A DNA stretch of 64,000 nucleotides. Source: Sodalis sp. dw_96 (lineage in GTDB: Bacteria; Pseudomonadota; Gammaproteobacteria; Enterobacterales; Enterobacteriaceae). The notes beneath the pieces are model-generated. The model was given only the letters and a program-made list of their open reading frames with translations. It searched no databases and was not told the origin of the DNA. A program made the position numbers and the translations under genes. Location: the NCBI RefSeq assembly GCF_018449575.1, contig NZ_JAAVUT010000010.1, forward strand, positions 1 to 64,000, given 5' to 3'. Below are positions 55,151-64,000 of this stretch, in pieces. Position 1 is the stretch's first letter. Every line of letters starts with the position of its first letter.

Positions 55151-55296
55151 TGAAATAATGATGAATGAAAAAACATCCCGCGTTGGAATGCGCATCCGTT
55201 GATCCCCGTATTATTCAATAGCAGGGCATGTTATTCCGTCGTTATGGTTATGGGGTGATGAGCATGCGGCAAACTTTTTTTTAATAAGGAGCATTG

Positions 55297-55944
55297 ATGC
55301 TAATCGTACACCATCTGGGAATTTCCCAATCGGACCGGATCGTTTGGTTATGTGAAGAACTGGCTATTCAATACAAATTAATCAGATACTCGCGCGATCC
55401 TGAAACGAATTTTGCGCCGAAAGAATATAAAGCGCTGCATCCTTTTGGTACCGCGCCGGTTATTACGGATGGCGATGTGGTGCTGGGTGAATCCGGGGCG
55501 ATTATTGAATACATTATCGGCAAGTATGGCAACGGACGTTTTACCGTCAGCGTCGATAAGCCAAATTTCGCCGACTATCTCTACTGGTTCCATTTTGCCA
55601 ACGCGACTCTAATGGCCAGTAGCATGGTGGATCTGGCCGTGAACGGATTAGGCGGCGCGGGGGACAACCCGCATATACGAACGCTGTGTGCCCGCAGCGA
55701 TCTCGCTTTTGATTTGATCGATAAACGATTAAGCGACGTCAAGTATTTTGCCGGCGATGAGTTTACCGCGGCGGACATTATCATGCTATTCCCATTGACC
55801 ACGATGCGCGTTTTTCTCAAGCGGGATATCGCGGGCTATCCCCATCTTCTTGCGTTTCTGCAGCGTATCGGTGAGCGACCGGCGTATCAGCGTGCGATGA
55901 AGTTGGCCGATCCTGATCTGGATTTGGCGCCGTTGTTGCATTAG
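55297..55944 (+). CDS. Glutathione S-transferase
   Basis: 215 residues from ATG 55297 (TAAGGAG upstream). The thioredoxin-fold domain has VHHLGISQSDRIVWLCEEL, with Ser as likely glutathione activator, and FGTAPVITDGDVVLGESGAI, the glutathione-binding Pro and ES loop. The C-terminal helical domain includes YFAGDEFTAADIIMLFPLT. It conjugates or reduces electrophiles. Converges on fur. Confidence 0.9.
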   Translation: MLIVHHLGISQSDRIVWLCEELAIQYKLIRYSRDPETNFAPKEYKALHPFGTAPVITDGDVVLGESGAIIEYIIGKYGNGRFTVSVDKPNFADYLYWFHFANATLMASSMVDLAVNGLGGAGDNPHIRTLCARSDLAFDLIDKRLSDVKYFAGDEFTAADIIMLFPLTTMRVFLKRDIAGYPHLLAFLQRIGERPAYQRAMKLADPDLDLAPLLH

Positions 55945-55997
55945 TCCCTGCATTATTGTGTCGCCAGCCGGGACTATGCGGCTTTAACGCGCAAAGC

Positions 55998-56441
55998 TCA
56001 AACATGCGATCGCGTTACATCGTCCGGGCAATCGCTGATTTCACAATGCCCATAGAGATATAAGCTATGGTGAGTCAGCTTGACATGATTTTTGTCAGCA
56101 ATATCGCGCTGACGCGCTTCAATAATGTCATCACGGAATTCAATGACTTTCCCACAATCCAGACAAATGAGATGGTCGTGATGCTGCTGCTGCGTCAGTT
56201 CAAAAATTGACTTGTCTGCCTCAAAATGATGTCGGGTAACGATGCCTGTGTCATCGAACTGGTTCAGCACCCGGTAAACCGTTGCTAACCCGATCTCCTC
56301 ATCCATGCCGATAAGTTCTTTATAAATATCTTCTGCCGTAGCATGGTGGAATGCAGGCTGTTGCAGAATTTCCAGAATTTTTAATCTTGGAGAGGTGACC
56401 TTGAGTCCGGCCTCCTTTAGTGCACCATTGTTGTTGGTCAT
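55998..56441 (-). CDS. fur: Fur-family ferric uptake regulator (Fur or close paralogue)
   Basis: 147 residues. LKEAGLKVTSPRLKILEILQ, EEIGLATVYRVLNQFDDTGI and the metal site QHHDHLICLDCGKVIEF are nearly those of E. coli Fur. The C-terminal HCEISDC replaces HCAEGDC. Neither fldA nor seqA is nearby, unlike the usual fur locus, so it may be a second Fur. It is divergent from ohr. It represses iron uptake genes when loaded with Fe2+. Confidence 0.85.
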   Translation of the reverse strand: MTNNNGALKEAGLKVTSPRLKILEILQQPAFHHATAEDIYKELIGMDEEIGLATVYRVLNQFDDTGIVTRHHFEADKSIFELTQQQHHDHLICLDCGKVIEFRDDIIEARQRDIADKNHVKLTHHSLYLYGHCEISDCPDDVTRSHV

Positions 56442-56581
56442 ACAGTTCTCGTCCTGTAGTTAAGTCCCCTGGACAGCTAACTCTGTGTCAGAGCGACTCA
56501 GTAAACGTCGTAAATAGATTGTGTGCAATGTTATTTTGTGAAATTATATCGCACAAGTTATCATCCGACAAAGGAAAATAT

Positions 56582-57007
56582 ATGAGCGCGCTTTATAGCA
56601 CAAAGGTGACCGCCATCGGCGGTCGTAACGGCACCATCCGCAGCGATGATGGTTTGCTTGACCTTCATCTTGCACTTCCAACGGCAATGGGTGGCACGGG
56701 AAAGGCGACCAATCCGGAACAGCTTTTTGCCGGAGGATATGCGGCGTGTTTTGAAAATGCCGTTATCCATGTCAGCCGTAACAAAAGTGATAAAATTACC
56801 GATAAAAATATAGAAGTGACCGCCGAGGTGGGTCTGGAGCTCAATGGCAACGGCGGTTTTCGCCTTGAGGTGTCATTAGACGTGATTATCTCCGGTGTTA
56901 ATCAGACCGTCGCTGAGGAGATTGTCACGGCTGCCCATGCTGTCTGCCCGTATTCCAATGCAATACGCGGCAATATTGACGTTGCTATTTCTGTTTCGAC
57001 ACGCTGA
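56582..57007 (+). CDS. ohr: Organic hydroperoxide resistance protein (OsmC/Ohr family)
   Basis: 141 residues from ATG 56582 (AAAGGAAA upstream). LYSTKVTAIGGRNGTIRSDD, NPEQLFAGGYAACFENAV (first redox Cys) and AAHAVCPYSNAIRGNIDV (second redox Cys) define Ohr. It reduces organic peroxides with dihydrolipoamide. ohrR follows after 5 bp. Confidence 0.95.
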   Translation: MSALYSTKVTAIGGRNGTIRSDDGLLDLHLALPTAMGGTGKATNPEQLFAGGYAACFENAVIHVSRNKSDKITDKNIEVTAEVGLELNGNGGFRLEVSLDVIISGVNQTVAEEIVTAAHAVCPYSNAIRGNIDVAISVSTR

Positions 57008-57012
57008 GATTG

Positions 57013-57486
57013 ATGATGACATCCGAATTTGATGATGATGCATTAACACTGGATCGGCAAATTTGTTTTCCGCTGTATGCCGCGTCTAATCTCCTTACCC
57101 GGCTCTACCGGCCCGTACTGGCGAAATTGGGGCTAACCTACCCGCAATATCTGGTAATGCTGGTGCTCTGGGAAATCTCACCGCACAGCGTGGGTGAAAT
57201 CGGCGGCAAGCTGCATCTGGATAGCGGCACATTGACTCCGCTGCTGAAACGCCTGGAACTGAGTGGCTTTGTACAACGTTCCCGTGATCCCGCTGATGAA
57301 CGCCGGGTACTTGTCCATCTTACGCAGGCCGGGCGAAGCCTCAAAATCGCGGCAAGAGCGGTGCCGACGACGTTATCGCATGAGCTTAACATGGCAGAAA
57401 ATGATATTGAAACACTGCGCGACGCGGTGAAAAATATGGTCCGGGTGCTCTTGAAACATCCTGATATTGAAAGCGCTTCGAAATAA
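57013..57486 (+). CDS. ohrR: MarR-family organic hydroperoxide sensor
   Basis: 157 residues from ATG 57013, or 156 from the next codon. LDRQICFPLYAASNLLTRLY has the reactive Cys (about residue 20) of OhrR. YPQYLVMLVLWEISPHSVGE, LHLDSGTLTPLLKRLELSGF and RDPADERRVLVHLT form the winged helix. It represses ohr until the Cys is oxidised by hydroperoxide. Confidence 0.93.
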   Translation: MMTSEFDDDALTLDRQICFPLYAASNLLTRLYRPVLAKLGLTYPQYLVMLVLWEISPHSVGEIGGKLHLDSGTLTPLLKRLELSGFVQRSRDPADERRVLVHLTQAGRSLKIAARAVPTTLSHELNMAENDIETLRDAVKNMVRVLLKHPDIESASK

Positions 57487-57595
57487 TAATCTTTGTCCGG
57501 GCAGGCATTTTGCGGATCTAAGATGAATGGCGTGGGCATCTGATTCTCTTTTATCTTTATGCCCATTATTTTTATTAGAGCTGCCGGAATATAAC

Positions 57596-58486
57596 ATGCC
57601 AATTTTAGATGAAAAAAGCTTTCATGAAAGATTCATTTATGATTTGCTTACTTGGATGGAAGATAACCTCCACACTAAATTATTCATAACTGATATTGCT
57701 ACCCGTGCGGGTTATTCACCGTGGCATTTACAAAAATTATTCAAAATGGTGACACGCGTATCGTTGGGGGAATATGTTAAAAATCGAAAACTGAGCAGGG
57801 CCGCCCTGGTTTTACGTTTGACACGCCTCCCTATTATAGATGTAGCCCATTTTTATAGTTTTGACTCTCAACAGACTTTCAGCCGCGCATTCAAAAAACA
57901 CTTCCACATCACTCCGGCAACCTATCGCCAGAGCAGTGATTGGCCGTTGGCCGGTATTTCATTACCTTTTCATTTACAACCCTCTTCAGTGCCGGCTGTT
58001 GATATCGTCCTCAGGTCGAAAATTTGTTTACTGGGAAAGACTGAACAGCATTTTAGTCCGATAGCGCATATTTCCAGTGCGCTTAATACCATCCGGGGGA
58101 AGCTTTTACGTCGGATTTTTTCCCAGGTTAAGAAAGAAACAACGGAATTTTGCCTACTGACTCAGTCTAGACCTGATGACGATAAGGAAGATGGGCTGAA
58201 AATAAACTTCACATTGGCCTCAATGCTAAACGAAAACCTTCACCCAATCTCATCGGATAATCAGATCATTATTGGCCCAGGGCGATATGCGAAATTTAGT
58301 TATGAAGGAAATATTATTGGCTTAAACGAGTTTATTATGGCCGTCTATTTAGAATATCTCCCGATGTATAAATTATCGCGGCGTATAGGCTACGATATAG
58401 AGCATTACACACAAAAAAGTGTTAATGGTACCGAAGAGAAATCATGGTTACAATTTCATTGCGACTATTTTGTACCCGTGACATAG
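57596..58486 (+). CDS. Rob/SoxS-like AraC-family activator with GyrI-like domain (copy 2)
   Basis: 296 residues from ATG 57596. The DNA-binding domain resembles Rob: LLTWMEDNLHTKLFITDIAT, YSPWHLQKLFKMVTRVSLGE and FDSQQTFSRAFKKHFHITP. The effector domain is diverged (GRYAKFSYEGNIIGLNEFIM; CDYFVPV at the end). It lacks a close neighbour and follows ohrR by 110 bp. It is a paralogue of the protein encoded at 26686-27567. Confidence 0.87.
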   Translation: MPILDEKSFHERFIYDLLTWMEDNLHTKLFITDIATRAGYSPWHLQKLFKMVTRVSLGEYVKNRKLSRAALVLRLTRLPIIDVAHFYSFDSQQTFSRAFKKHFHITPATYRQSSDWPLAGISLPFHLQPSSVPAVDIVLRSKICLLGKTEQHFSPIAHISSALNTIRGKLLRRIFSQVKKETTEFCLLTQSRPDDDKEDGLKINFTLASMLNENLHPISSDNQIIIGPGRYAKFSYEGNIIGLNEFIMAVYLEYLPMYKLSRRIGYDIEHYTQKSVNGTEEKSWLQFHCDYFVPVT

Positions 58487-58630
58487 TCATGATCGCCAGT
58501 ACATCACAGATACTCTTGGATTTCCTGAGAGCATGGCACTATCTGGAAAATAAATAAAACTTGGTAAGTAATAATCCGTTGTCAAACATACTTAGCATGT
58601 TTAATGGCCTTTATGTCTTCTAATGAACCA

Positions 58631-58815
58631 TTAGCCGCTTTCGCTGCCGAGGTGAGCGTTCAAATACGCCATGACGTCCATGGGGCGCGCGCATCGGCAA
58701 ATTGACATGACCGGCCTGGTCCTGAATGAATACCGAGCGGGTGTGGTTAACTTGTTTGAAACCTTCCATTCCGTGATAGGCGCCGCTGCCCGACGCGCCC
58801 ATGCCACCGAACCAA
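58631..58815 (-). pseudogene. C-terminal remnant of a second coniferyl-aldehyde-type dehydrogenase
   Basis: Read leftward: GGMGASGSGAYHGMEGFKQV, FIQDQAGHVNLPMRAPHG, then after a frameshift near 58680 DVMAYLNAHLGSESG and stop. It is the last 60 codons of a paralogue of the enzyme at 30778-32238, with many silent differences, so an old duplicate. The rest of the gene is missing and the frmR operator follows at once. Confidence 0.85.
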
Positions 58816-58869
58816 ACATGCATCCGGCGCAGATATTCTCCAAAAGAGTTGATCTTATCCATAATCATT

Positions 58870-58890
58870 ATACTATACCCCCTATAGTAT
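58870..58890. promoter_or_regulatory. FrmR operator
   Basis: ATACTATA-CCCCC-TATAGTAT is a perfect dyad around a C5 tract, ending 11 bp before frmR. This is the AT-flanked C/G-tract site of the CsoR/RcnR/FrmR family. Repression of frmR-frmA-gfa would be relieved by formaldehyde. Confidence 0.88.
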
Positions 58891-58901
58891 AGGAGACGGT
58901 T

Positions 58902-59177
58902 ATGCCACACTCGATTGAAGATAAAAAACGCGTTCTTGTCCGGGTGCGACGAATCAAAGGACAGGTAGAAGCCCTTGAGCGTTCACTGGAAACAGGCGCT
59001 GACTGTAGTGCGATATTACAGCAGATCTCCGCCATCCGTGGCGCCTCACACGGCCTGATGTCCGAGATTATGGAAATTCATATACGGGATGAACTGGGCC
59101 AAAACGATCTGACTGAAATACAGAAAGCCAATCGCCTGAATGAGGTGGCCAGCCTGGTTCGATCCTATTTAAAGTGA
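58902..59177 (+). CDS. frmR: Formaldehyde-sensing repressor of the frm operon
   Basis: 91 residues, all-helical CsoR/RcnR family. KRVLVRVRRIKGQVEALERS and DCSAILQQISAIRGASHGLM follow E. coli FrmR; the Pro at position 2 and Cys at 35, which formaldehyde cross-links, are present. The operator lies just upstream, AGGAG is the ribosome site. First gene of frmR-frmA-gfa. Confidence 0.95.
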   Translation: MPHSIEDKKRVLVRVRRIKGQVEALERSLETGADCSAILQQISAIRGASHGLMSEIMEIHIRDELGQNDLTEIQKANRLNEVASLVRSYLK

Positions 59178-59203
59178 AGATCGCTTTTGCTAAAAATGCC
59201 TAA

Positions 59204-60355
<1,152 letters not shown>

Positions 60356-60368
60356 GAGGGCATAGCAC

Positions 60369-60935
60369 ATGATATCCATCCATCCTGCTGTAGATTCAGG
60401 GTTCAAAAAGGGCTCGGATGATTTTACCGGCGGCACGCTCGAATGCCTCTGCCAAAGTCATAAGGTTGTGGTAAAAATCGAGTCGCAGACCGCGCATAAC
60501 CACGTTTGCGGCTGTACCCAATGCTGGAAACCCCAAGGCGCCTTGTTCGCCCAATTGGCCGTTGCGCCGCGGGCGAAAGTCAGCGTTATTGCCAATGAGG
60601 ATAAGCTTGAAATCGTCAATGCGTCGGCCACTATCCAGCGGCATGCCTGCAAGGAGTGCGGCGCGCATATGTTCGGGCGAATAGAGAACACGGAACATGC
60701 TTTCTTTGGACTGGATTTTGTCCATACTGAATTGTCAGCGCAACAAGGATGGAGTGCCCCGACTTTTGCCGCCTTTGTCTCGTCGGTAATTGAAAGCGGC
60801 ACGCCGCCGGAACGTATGGCGGAAGTTCGCGCCCGCTTGACCGAATTGGGCTTGCCGACCTATGACTGTCTTTCCCCGGCGCTGATGGATGCTATATCGA
60901 CGCACATCGCGCGTAAAAAAGGTGTTCTGCGGTAA
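60369..60935 (+). CDS. gfa: S-(hydroxymethyl)glutathione synthase (glutathione-dependent formaldehyde-activating enzyme)
   Basis: 188 residues. [40 protein letters not shown] and [20 protein letters not shown] are the zinc-binding Cys clusters of the GFA/CENP-V family. It promotes the condensation of formaldehyde with glutathione, feeding FrmA. It begins 13 bp after frmA. E. coli has frmB in this position instead. Confidence 0.93.
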   Translation: MISIHPAVDSGFKKGSDDFTGGTLECLCQSHKVVVKIESQTAHNHVCGCTQCWKPQGALFAQLAVAPRAKVSVIANEDKLEIVNASATIQRHACKECGAHMFGRIENTEHAFFGLDFVHTELSAQQGWSAPTFAAFVSSVIESGTPPERMAEVRARLTELGLPTYDCLSPALMDAISTHIARKKGVLR

Positions 60936-61057
60936 TCACCGGTGAAATCAGCCATAATGGGATTAGAAAGACAGGTGCCCATTGTGGAAAATGCACTCTT
61001 GCCTCGCTGGGGCGCGGCAGAGAAATAGGGATAACACCTATTTGGACGGAGAGAAAA

Positions 61058-61573
61058 ATGACGTCTGATAACGTTCTCTGGCTTGACGACCCGCGGATAA
61101 AAGCTATTTCCCAGGCGATTGCCGGTGTTGACGACAAGACCAAATTGCTGGTGGCGCGGATGTTTGCCACCATTGATGCCATTGACGATTCCGGTCTGGC
61201 GGCGATACAACTGGGCGTGCCGCAGCGCATCGTTGTCATCAATATGGATGATGATGACAAGAAACATCATCGGCTCGCCCTCATTAACCCGAGGATCGTG
61301 AAGCAGTCCGAGGAAAAAACCACCCATCTGGAATTATGCTCCTCGATCCCAGGACATCCCCTGCCGGCGGAGCGGGCTCAACGGGTCCGTGTCGCATTTA
61401 CCGATTTGGACGGCAAGCCACAGGAAATCGAGGCGACCGGCGTTTTTTCCGTTTGTCTGCAGCATGAAATCGATCATTTGGACGGGCGGCTACTGACCGA
61501 TACGCTGTCGGACTTCAAGCGTGGACGGATCAAGATCCAGCTTTCAAAGTTGCGCCGGAAAATCGCGCAATAA
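61058..61573 (+). CDS. Peptide deformylase-like protein (paralogue)
   Basis: 171 residues. Motif I is DSGLAAIQLGVPQRI (normally GxGLAAxQ, here Ser for Gly), motif II ELCSSIPG (normally EGCLSVPG, metal Cys kept, Gly and Leu changed) and motif III QHEIDHLDG is intact. All three metal ligands (Cys, His, His) and the catalytic Glu remain, so hydrolysis is possible. It is alone, without the usual fmt partner, so not the housekeeping Def. The formate or formyl theme of the adjacent frm operon may be coincidence. Confidence 0.85.
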   Translation: MTSDNVLWLDDPRIKAISQAIAGVDDKTKLLVARMFATIDAIDDSGLAAIQLGVPQRIVVINMDDDDKKHHRLALINPRIVKQSEEKTTHLELCSSIPGHPLPAERAQRVRVAFTDLDGKPQEIEATGVFSVCLQHEIDHLDGRLLTDTLSDFKRGRIKIQLSKLRRKIAQ

Positions 61574-61634
61574 GATTAATTTCTGCTGATATCGCCGGCA
61601 AAGAGAAAACGCGATGAATATGCAGCCATTCAGG

Positions 61635-61923
61635 GTGGAGATTACCCATAGATAGTTTTTTAATATTTCATTCTCTATTTCAATGCGTTGCAATCTTTTT
61701 TTTTGAAATCGCGTATTTCAATTTGCTCAGGGGTTATGGGGGAGGCATTGGGCGACAAACCCTTGCGTTCGGCATTAAGTTGCCGAACCCATTTACCCAT
61801 AGTGGATATACCCACGATCATTGCCTTTGCCGCTTCAACGACACTATAGTGCTGGTCAAGAACCAGTTGTGCGGCTTCCAGCTTAAATTCAGCGCTGAAT
61901 GTTCTCTTAGTACGTCCGATCAT
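61635..61923 (-). mobile_element. IS3-family orfA remnant
   Basis: [40 protein letters not shown] and [20 protein letters not shown] are the helix-turn-helix protein of an IS3-family element. In a run of nine A the frame shifts; the expected continuation [16 protein letters not shown] follows in another frame and is then lost. No orfB or terminal repeats remain. Confidence 0.85.
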
Positions 61924-61997
61924 GGTGTCACCTGTTTGTGTGCTGAGGTGATGATATCACCTCTATCCAGGTGGCCAAATTCACTATGCCACTTCAA

Positions 61998-63077
61998 TTA
62001 GTGCCGCTTATTAAATCGATAAGCCAGTATTAAGGCCATGATAAGGAGCAATATCGGCGGAGTAAGTGTCGTTAATGGGACGTTGAGGGAAAATAGCAAT
62101 CCCAGGTTAACGATGATTTGGTAGCTGATGTATGTGAGTAGCCCAACAATTACACCAACGGCTAAACGGCTTCCTAAACCTGGTGCGCGGGGGACGCTAA
62201 AGGTGAATGGGATCGCTAGTAAAATCATTGCCAGGATTAAAATTGGCCGTCCCAGCTTTTGCCATAAAGCGAGCTTGAATTCGATATTGGGCTGATTGGT
62301 ACTTTGTAAGTAGTTAATGTAATGATTGAGCTGCTTGATGGAAAAACTTTCACTGGGCATGGTGAGTTCTTTCAGGCTCATATGGGTGAATAGGGATTGC
62401 CATTGCAAATCATCCTGTGTTGTTACAGTTTCTTTTCCATTCGCCCATTTTTTTTGATTGACGCCATGTAGAACCCACATCCCATTATCAAGAATGGAGG
62501 CTCTTTCCGCATAAATATAAGACTCCAGAGAAAGGTCGGGCTTGTAGTGAAATATCTCAATGCCTATCGGTTGATTATGTTCATCCAAGGTCTTTACCGT
62601 AACAAATTCACTGTTGCGTCTGGCCCACAGGATGTTCCCGGTGCTAACGTTATTCTCCCCTTGGGCAACGGCGGTCTCCTTAAGTTGAAATGCGCGTTGC
62701 TGCAAGGGAGAAGCAACCCACTCATCAAGTGCGCCTAATGATAGGGTCAACATTAGACCTGAATATAAAATGACCAAAGAAATTTTGAAGATTGAAAAGC
62801 CGCTTATGCGCATCGCTGTTAATTCTAGCGTCTTCGAGAGTTGCCCAAGCCCCACGATACCGCCGAGTAGCGCAATAAAAGGGCCCAAATCGATCAGGTA
62901 TCTGGGTATTGTCATTAACACGACCATCAGGGCCTGTGTCCAACGGTATCCGTGGGCGCTTACATCATCGAGTTCGTTGATAAAGTCGAAGGTTGTAAAA
63001 AGCGGGATTAACAATCCCGCAGCGGCTGCGAATCCCAAAAAGACGTTACGAATGATATAGCGACTGAAGATGTTCAT
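61998..63077 (-). CDS. lptG: LptG-like permease of the lipopolysaccharide exporter
   Basis: 359 residues from ATG 63077, overlapping the lptF stop by 4 bp. Three N-terminal helices (PLFTTFDFINELDDVSAHGY, PFIALLGGIVGLGQLSKTLE), the LTAMRISGFS coupling helix, a periplasmic jellyroll and three C-terminal helices ending at LILAYRFNKRH match the LptF/LptG family. It is much diverged from E. coli LptG, so it may be a paralogue. LptB2FG moves LPS out of the inner membrane. Confidence 0.85.
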   Translation of the reverse strand: MNIFSRYIIRNVFLGFAAAAGLLIPLFTTFDFINELDDVSAHGYRWTQALMVVLMTIPRYLIDLGPFIALLGGIVGLGQLSKTLELTAMRISGFSIFKISLVILYSGLMLTLSLGALDEWVASPLQQRAFQLKETAVAQGENNVSTGNILWARRNSEFVTVKTLDEHNQPIGIEIFHYKPDLSLESYIYAERASILDNGMWVLHGVNQKKWANGKETVTTQDDLQWQSLFTHMSLKELTMPSESFSIKQLNHYINYLQSTNQPNIEFKLALWQKLGRPILILAMILLAIPFTFSVPRAPGLGSRLAVGVIVGLLTYISYQIIVNLGLLFSLNVPLTTLTPPILLLIMALILAYRFNKRH

Positions 63078-64000
63078 CGAAACAATTTCTGCAGTAATGA
63101 GAATTCGCGAGCTATCAGAATCAATACTCCAATCGACATGAGTAGGGGGACCAACCATAACCCGGGGATAACGGGGAGAGTACCGTTGGCAACCAAGGTG
63201 CGACAGATGTTACCGCCATAAAAAATGATGGTAAATAATATAGTTAAGGGGAGCAACGTCGCAAAGCGGCCTTGGCGTGGTCTGGTGCGGCTTAAGGCGG
63301 TGGCTAGTAGCGCCATTAAAATAGCATTTATCCCGCGACTTTCCCGCCATTGCAGTTCTGCGATATCGGCAGGATCAGAAGAACGTGATAACTCCGCTGC
63401 CGACGCCGACTTACTCTTGACGTCAGGGCTCTGCTGTAGCGGTTTAAGATGTAGGTTAAGATTATCATACCTCTGCTCGGTGTCTTCCGTGCCTTTATGA
63501 TCTAGCTTATAAGCGGTACCCGAGTGCAGCATAACAGAGGGGGTGGTGGGCGAAGGATCAATAACCTCTAGTGAGTGAACTCTATAGATGGATGTTTTGC
63601 TGGCTGAGGGCGTATAAATCAGTGCGTCAGACAGGTGGTCAGAGGTTGCGTCGATATGCTCGGCCAAGATCATTCTGCCGCTATCATTGATATTGAATTT
63701 TTTCGGTAGCAGATGACTGACATCCAGTTCGGATTGTGATTGCTGTTTTAACTGATAAATTTGTGCGTAGGCCCAAGGCCTGCCATACATGGAAAGTACC
63801 GTTACCAGCATGCCAAGGGGAATGGCAAGGATCAGAACGGCTTTATAGAGCCGTAAAGGACTCGAGCCAGAAGCAAAAATTGCGGTTATTTCAGAGTCGT
63901 TATAAAGCTGGCCAAGAGCAATGGCGACTGAAACATAAAGACCAACCGGTAACAGCATCTCCAGCGCAATCAGCACCTTATACCAGACAATGTCTAATAC
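63074..64000 (-). CDS. lptF: LptF-like permease of the lipopolysaccharide exporter, partial
   Basis: About 309 C-terminal residues; the gene runs past the window edge, where the frame is open. MLLPVGLYVSVAIALGQLYN, DSEITAIFASGSSPLRLYKA is the TM2-coupling helix region, followed by the periplasmic domain and ELQWRESRGINAILMALLAT and RPRQGRFATLLPL, as in LptF. It overlaps lptG (ATGA). The pair is usually next to pepA, not visible here. Confidence 0.86.
   Translation of the reverse strand, partial: VLDIVWYKVLIALEMLLPVGLYVSVAIALGQLYNDSEITAIFASGSSPLRLYKAVLILAIPLGMLVTVLSMYGRPWAYAQIYQLKQQSQSELDVSHLLPKKFNINDSGRMILAEHIDATSDHLSDALIYTPSASKTSIYRVHSLEVIDPSPTTPSVMLHSGTAYKLDHKGTEDTEQRYDNLNLHLKPLQQSPDVKSKSASAAELSRSSDPADIAELQWRESRGINAILMALLATALSRTRPRQGRFATLLPLTILFTIIFYGGNICRTLVANGTLPVIPGLWLVPLLMSIGVLILIAREFSLLQKLFR

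Noticed and set aside
55942-55976. TAGTCCC-N21-GGGACTA between the GST and fur genes
   Set aside because: The loop is long and no T-run follows; too weak to call a terminator.

Overview
The window reads as chromosome of a gamma-proteobacterium of the order Enterobacterales. The evidence is a hyb-type hydrogenase-2 operon with strong resemblance to the E. coli proteins, Fur, FrmR/FrmA, a YgdI/YgdR lipoprotein, two Rob-like regulators and IbrA/IbrB. At least a dozen gene remnants (internal deletions, single stop codons, fusions of unrelated gene halves) point to a genome in active decay, of the kind seen in Sodalis and its relatives (Bruguierivoracaceae/Pectobacteriaceae). The genus is an inference. 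No rRNA, tRNA, CRISPR array or intact insertion sequence was seen.

Layout. 1-8.4 kb: end of an EamA transporter, a ketopantoate-reductase-like gene, then a leftward block (ribose-type ABC importer, N,N-dimethylformamidase-like large subunit, double-MarR regulator). 9.1-11.4 kb: an HxlR regulator divergent from two NAD(P)-binding reductase genes, with three inverted repeats between them. 11.7-12.7 kb: a collapsed second copy of the ABC importer operon. 12.7-19.6 kb: LysR regulator and a rightward catabolic operon (enolase-superfamily dehydratase, DapA-family aldolase, two paralogous MFS carriers, a 4-oxalocrotonate tautomerase), ending in an amidohydrolase remnant. 19.7-23.6 kb: remnants (LysR, DUF1349-like, TetR, IS110) around an intact Old Yellow Enzyme gene. 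23.7-26.3 kb: ibrAB behind a long AT-rich leader with a perfect CRP core. 26.7-30.5 kb: Rob-like and TetR regulators, then pqiA, fixC and metallo-beta-lactamase-fold remnants. 30.8-35.1 kb: coniferyl-aldehyde-type dehydrogenase, zinc alcohol dehydrogenase, a broken esterase and a divergent LysR. 35.1-37.3 kb: an SMP-30::ABC-permease fusion and its ATPase.

37.3-52.2 kb is the most interesting part. A LuxR-family ATP-binding (MalT-like) regulator, an FAD oxidoreductase, a cysteine-rich 4Fe-4S protein and a membrane-anchored SRPBCC protein run leftward. An OmpW-family porin and the complete hydrogenase-2 structural and maturation set (hybOABCD-hypB-hybG-hypA) run rightward. Three copies of one near-perfect inverted repeat (consensus CCCWACTTTRGTWGGG) lie 100-135 bp upstream of the SRPBCC, 4Fe-4S and ompW genes. 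Only 39 bp without a visible terminator separate ompW from hybO, so the hydrogenase may belong to the same regulon. hybE is reduced to a 21-codon stub.

52.7-61.6 kb holds stress and detoxification genes: AraC regulator, PPOX-fold protein, SDR, GST, Fur, ohr/ohrR, Rob-like regulator, frmR-frmA-gfa for glutathione-dependent formaldehyde oxidation, and a peptide-deformylase paralogue. 61.6-64 kb has an IS3 orfA remnant and a divergent lptG/lptF pair, the latter cut by the window edge.
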